Shown here piece by piece: positions 6,360 through 7,627 of a DNA stretch of 7,627 nucleotides. Location: positions 1-7,627 of the forward strand of contig SLOR01000408.1 in assembly GCA_007132395.1 (NCBI GenBank), read 5' to 3'. The position numbers were made by a program, and so were the translations under genes. The DNA comes from Bacteroidales bacterium (lineage in GTDB: Bacteria > Bacteroidota > Bacteroidia > Bacteroidales > UBA7960). The notes beneath the pieces were generated by a model. That model was not told the origin of the DNA. It saw nothing but the letters and a program-made list of their open reading frames with translations, and made no database searches. Within the stretch, counting starts at the first letter, position 1. Each line of letters begins with the position of its first letter.

Positions 6360-7607
6360 TTATAATAACTTAGGCCTGATTCTCAACATAATATATGCAA
6401 AATACGCAGGCTCATCCTTGCTTCCTCTTTTGATGATTTCCATGGATTCGGAGCCGAACATCATGGAGAAGCCACCGATAATTCTTGTGAACTCGTTAAA
6501 TCCATAATTGAGGGTAAGATCTATTTCGGTACCCAGGTATTTGTTGATTACCTCATTGTTGTGCACATAATTGTTTTGCAGGAAAAACAAATGCAGGTCG
6601 GCATCCATAAAGGTTCTGGGATTGAGTCGGATGCGGTTTTTGATAAAAGGGTTTATCATCCCGGCCTCACGCGTGTGCTGCGGTATCTGGGTAAAGTAAT
6701 CCATAAATCCCAGGTTGGCATGGCCCGCACCGTAAAGGGCATCAAAGGCTCTGTATTTATCATCATTGGCATTGGTGGCGTCATTGCCTGAAAAAATTTC
6801 TATACCCGTAGTTGTGGTGATGGTTTCTGACAATGGGAGTGAGGCTTCTGTCCGCAGGTATCCCGCGCTGATATCCTGCCCCCATCGGGTATTGCCATGC
6901 TGGAAAGCCGGGTTAATCATCAGGTTGATGTTGCCGAGCTGATAGCGCACAAAGGCCGACCATGTGCCCCTTACATAGAGGGTGTTGGGGTTGAAAGTGC
7001 TTTCATATCCATCGGCTACCGCCATAAGCGCCAGGTTGCCATCGTCGCCCAGGGTGGTAGTGTAGCGCAGAAAGTTCATGTACTTATAATTGTTAATGCC
7101 GTAAACCGTACCAAAATTGGCGGGATATGCTGCCCAGGGCTGATTGAAGGCAGTGCCCAGGTGGGCCTCGCCGCTGGCATGCTGGTGTTTTAGCAACACC
7201 ACATCATGTTTCTGCCCCATGGGTAACCAGTCGTTAATGGCAAAAAAGCGCTGGTTGTCGTAGCGCAGGTGCTGACGGCCCACTTTTACGGCCCAGTTTT
7301 CCTGCAGGGTAAGTTCGGCCCATGCTTCATGGATGCCCAGAGAGGGATGCACCTGCCTTTGGGGCTCCTGTCCCCAAACCCTTACATCCTGAAAGGATAT
7401 GTGGGTTTTGATATTATCTTTTTCGAAAGCCAATGCCAATCGGGTGCGCTGATTGATATGGCCTGCAGCTTTTTCATCTTCATTGAGCATTACACGGTAT
7501 CCGTGGCGCAACTCTGCACGGGGACTGATGTCGGCGTGGATAGACAATTGCGCCATGGTTGCCGTTCCGAAAAACAATAATGAAAGTAATACTATGGTTT
7601 TTTTCAT
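6360..7607 (-). CDS. Outer-membrane beta-barrel, alginate-export family
   Basis: This 415-residue protein has a clear signal peptide (MKKTIVLLSL through TATMAQ, cleavage near residue 19/20). The rest is rich in alternating amphipathic strands with aromatic girdles. Segments typical of the alginate-export porin family are visible: VKVGRQHLRYDNQRFF (107-122) followed by DWLPMGQKHD; GIEIFSGND (268-276); FDALYGAGHANLGFMDYF (288-305), which resembles the FD-LY-G-H-GYMD signature; and a C-terminal strand ending in RIRPKLL. Family members form anion-conducting channels in the outer membrane, though many are not involved with alginate. Being first in an operon for envelope sulfur handling suggests it admits an anionic sulfur compound; that substrate is inferred from context only. 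The ATG at 7607 is supported by a good ribosome-binding site. The promoter must lie beyond the window edge. Confidence 0.88.
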   Translation of the reverse strand: MKKTIVLLSLLFFGTATMAQLSIHADISPRAELRHGYRVMLNEDEKAAGHINQRTRLALAFEKDNIKTHISFQDVRVWGQEPQRQVHPSLGIHEAWAELTLQENWAVKVGRQHLRYDNQRFFAINDWLPMGQKHDVVLLKHQHASGEAHLGTAFNQPWAAYPANFGTVYGINNYKYMNFLRYTTTLGDDGNLALMAVADGYESTFNPNTLYVRGTWSAFVRYQLGNINLMINPAFQHGNTRWGQDISAGYLRTEASLPLSETITTTTGIEIFSGNDATNANDDKYRAFDALYGAGHANLGFMDYFTQIPQHTREAGMINPFIKNRIRLNPRTFMDADLHLFFLQNNYVHNNEVINKYLGTEIDLTLNYGFNEFTRIIGGFSMMFGSESMEIIKRGSKDEPAYFAYIMLRIRPKLL

Positions 7608-7612
7608 AATAA

Positions 7613-7619
7613 CTCCTTT
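7613..7619 (-). promoter_or_regulatory. Shine-Dalgarno site of the barrel gene
   Basis: On the minus strand AAAGGAG lies five bases before the ATG at 7607. This is a much stronger ribosome-binding site than those before the other genes in the window, which have A-rich leaders with little complementarity to 16S rRNA. It fixes the start of the barrel gene and suggests that this first gene of the operon may be translated more strongly than the rest. Confidence 0.6.
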
Positions 7620-7627
7620 GGTTTTAA

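Larger units (their letters stand above)
2645..7620 (-). other. Five-gene envelope sulfur-trafficking operon
   Basis: Five genes on one strand with gaps of 50, 52, 66 and 22 bases, no internal terminator visible, and a terminator-like hairpin right after the last gene. Together they cover the whole envelope: outer-membrane channel, lipidated rhodanese enzyme, two YeeE/YedE halves for the inner membrane, and two membrane-tethered rhodanese-like domains probably facing the periplasm. The operon arrangement is read from spacing and shared theme; internal promoters in the 50-66-base gaps cannot be excluded. Confidence 0.75.

Overview
The window looks like chromosomal DNA from a member of the Bacteroidota, possibly a marine or anaerobic Marinilabiliales-like lineage; the phylum is inferred, not proven. 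The reasons are A-rich, mostly Shine-Dalgarno-poor leaders before the starts, a multi-domain PAS/GAF sensor of the kind common in that phylum, an alginate-export-type outer-membrane barrel, and an envelope sulfur operon with membrane-anchored rhodaneses. No RNA genes, insertion sequences, CRISPR arrays or phage genes were seen.

Layout: positions 1-206 are an AT-rich leader. Positions 207-2699 (+) encode an 830-residue membrane sensor: transmembrane helix, Cache-like periplasmic domain, transmembrane helix, two HAMP-like units, GAF, coiled coil, PAS, PAS. It ends without any kinase, cyclase or methyl-accepting output domain. Facing it, with only 29 bases between the stop codons, is a five-gene leftward operon from 7607 to 2729. 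In transcription order it encodes an outer-membrane barrel (7607-6360), a lipoprotein with two rhodanese domains (6309-5224), a half-size YeeE/YedE membrane protein (5171-4653), a second YeeE/YedE half fused to a rhodanese domain (4586-3363), and a membrane-anchored single rhodanese (3340-2729). The gaps are 50, 52, 66 and 22 bases. The likely terminator of this operon lies inside the last codons of the convergent sensor gene.

The most striking signal is that all three rhodanese proteins of the operon end in exactly the same residues, Gly-Gly-Cys, encoded by different codons and placed after a flexible, poorly structured tail. In the single rhodanese that terminal cysteine is the only cysteine in the protein. 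In the YeeE/YedE-rhodanese fusion it is one of two, the other being the CPGT channel cysteine. In both of these proteins the rhodanese catalytic cysteine is missing. The two YeeE/YedE halves carry one channel-type cysteine each. By inference this is a trans-envelope sulfur relay: anionic sulfur compounds enter through the barrel, are processed by the rhodanese lipoprotein (which keeps Cys in both rhodanese loops), and are passed through C-terminal cysteine arms to a two-subunit thiosulfate/sulfur channel. The family assignments are well supported; the relay mechanism is a hypothesis.
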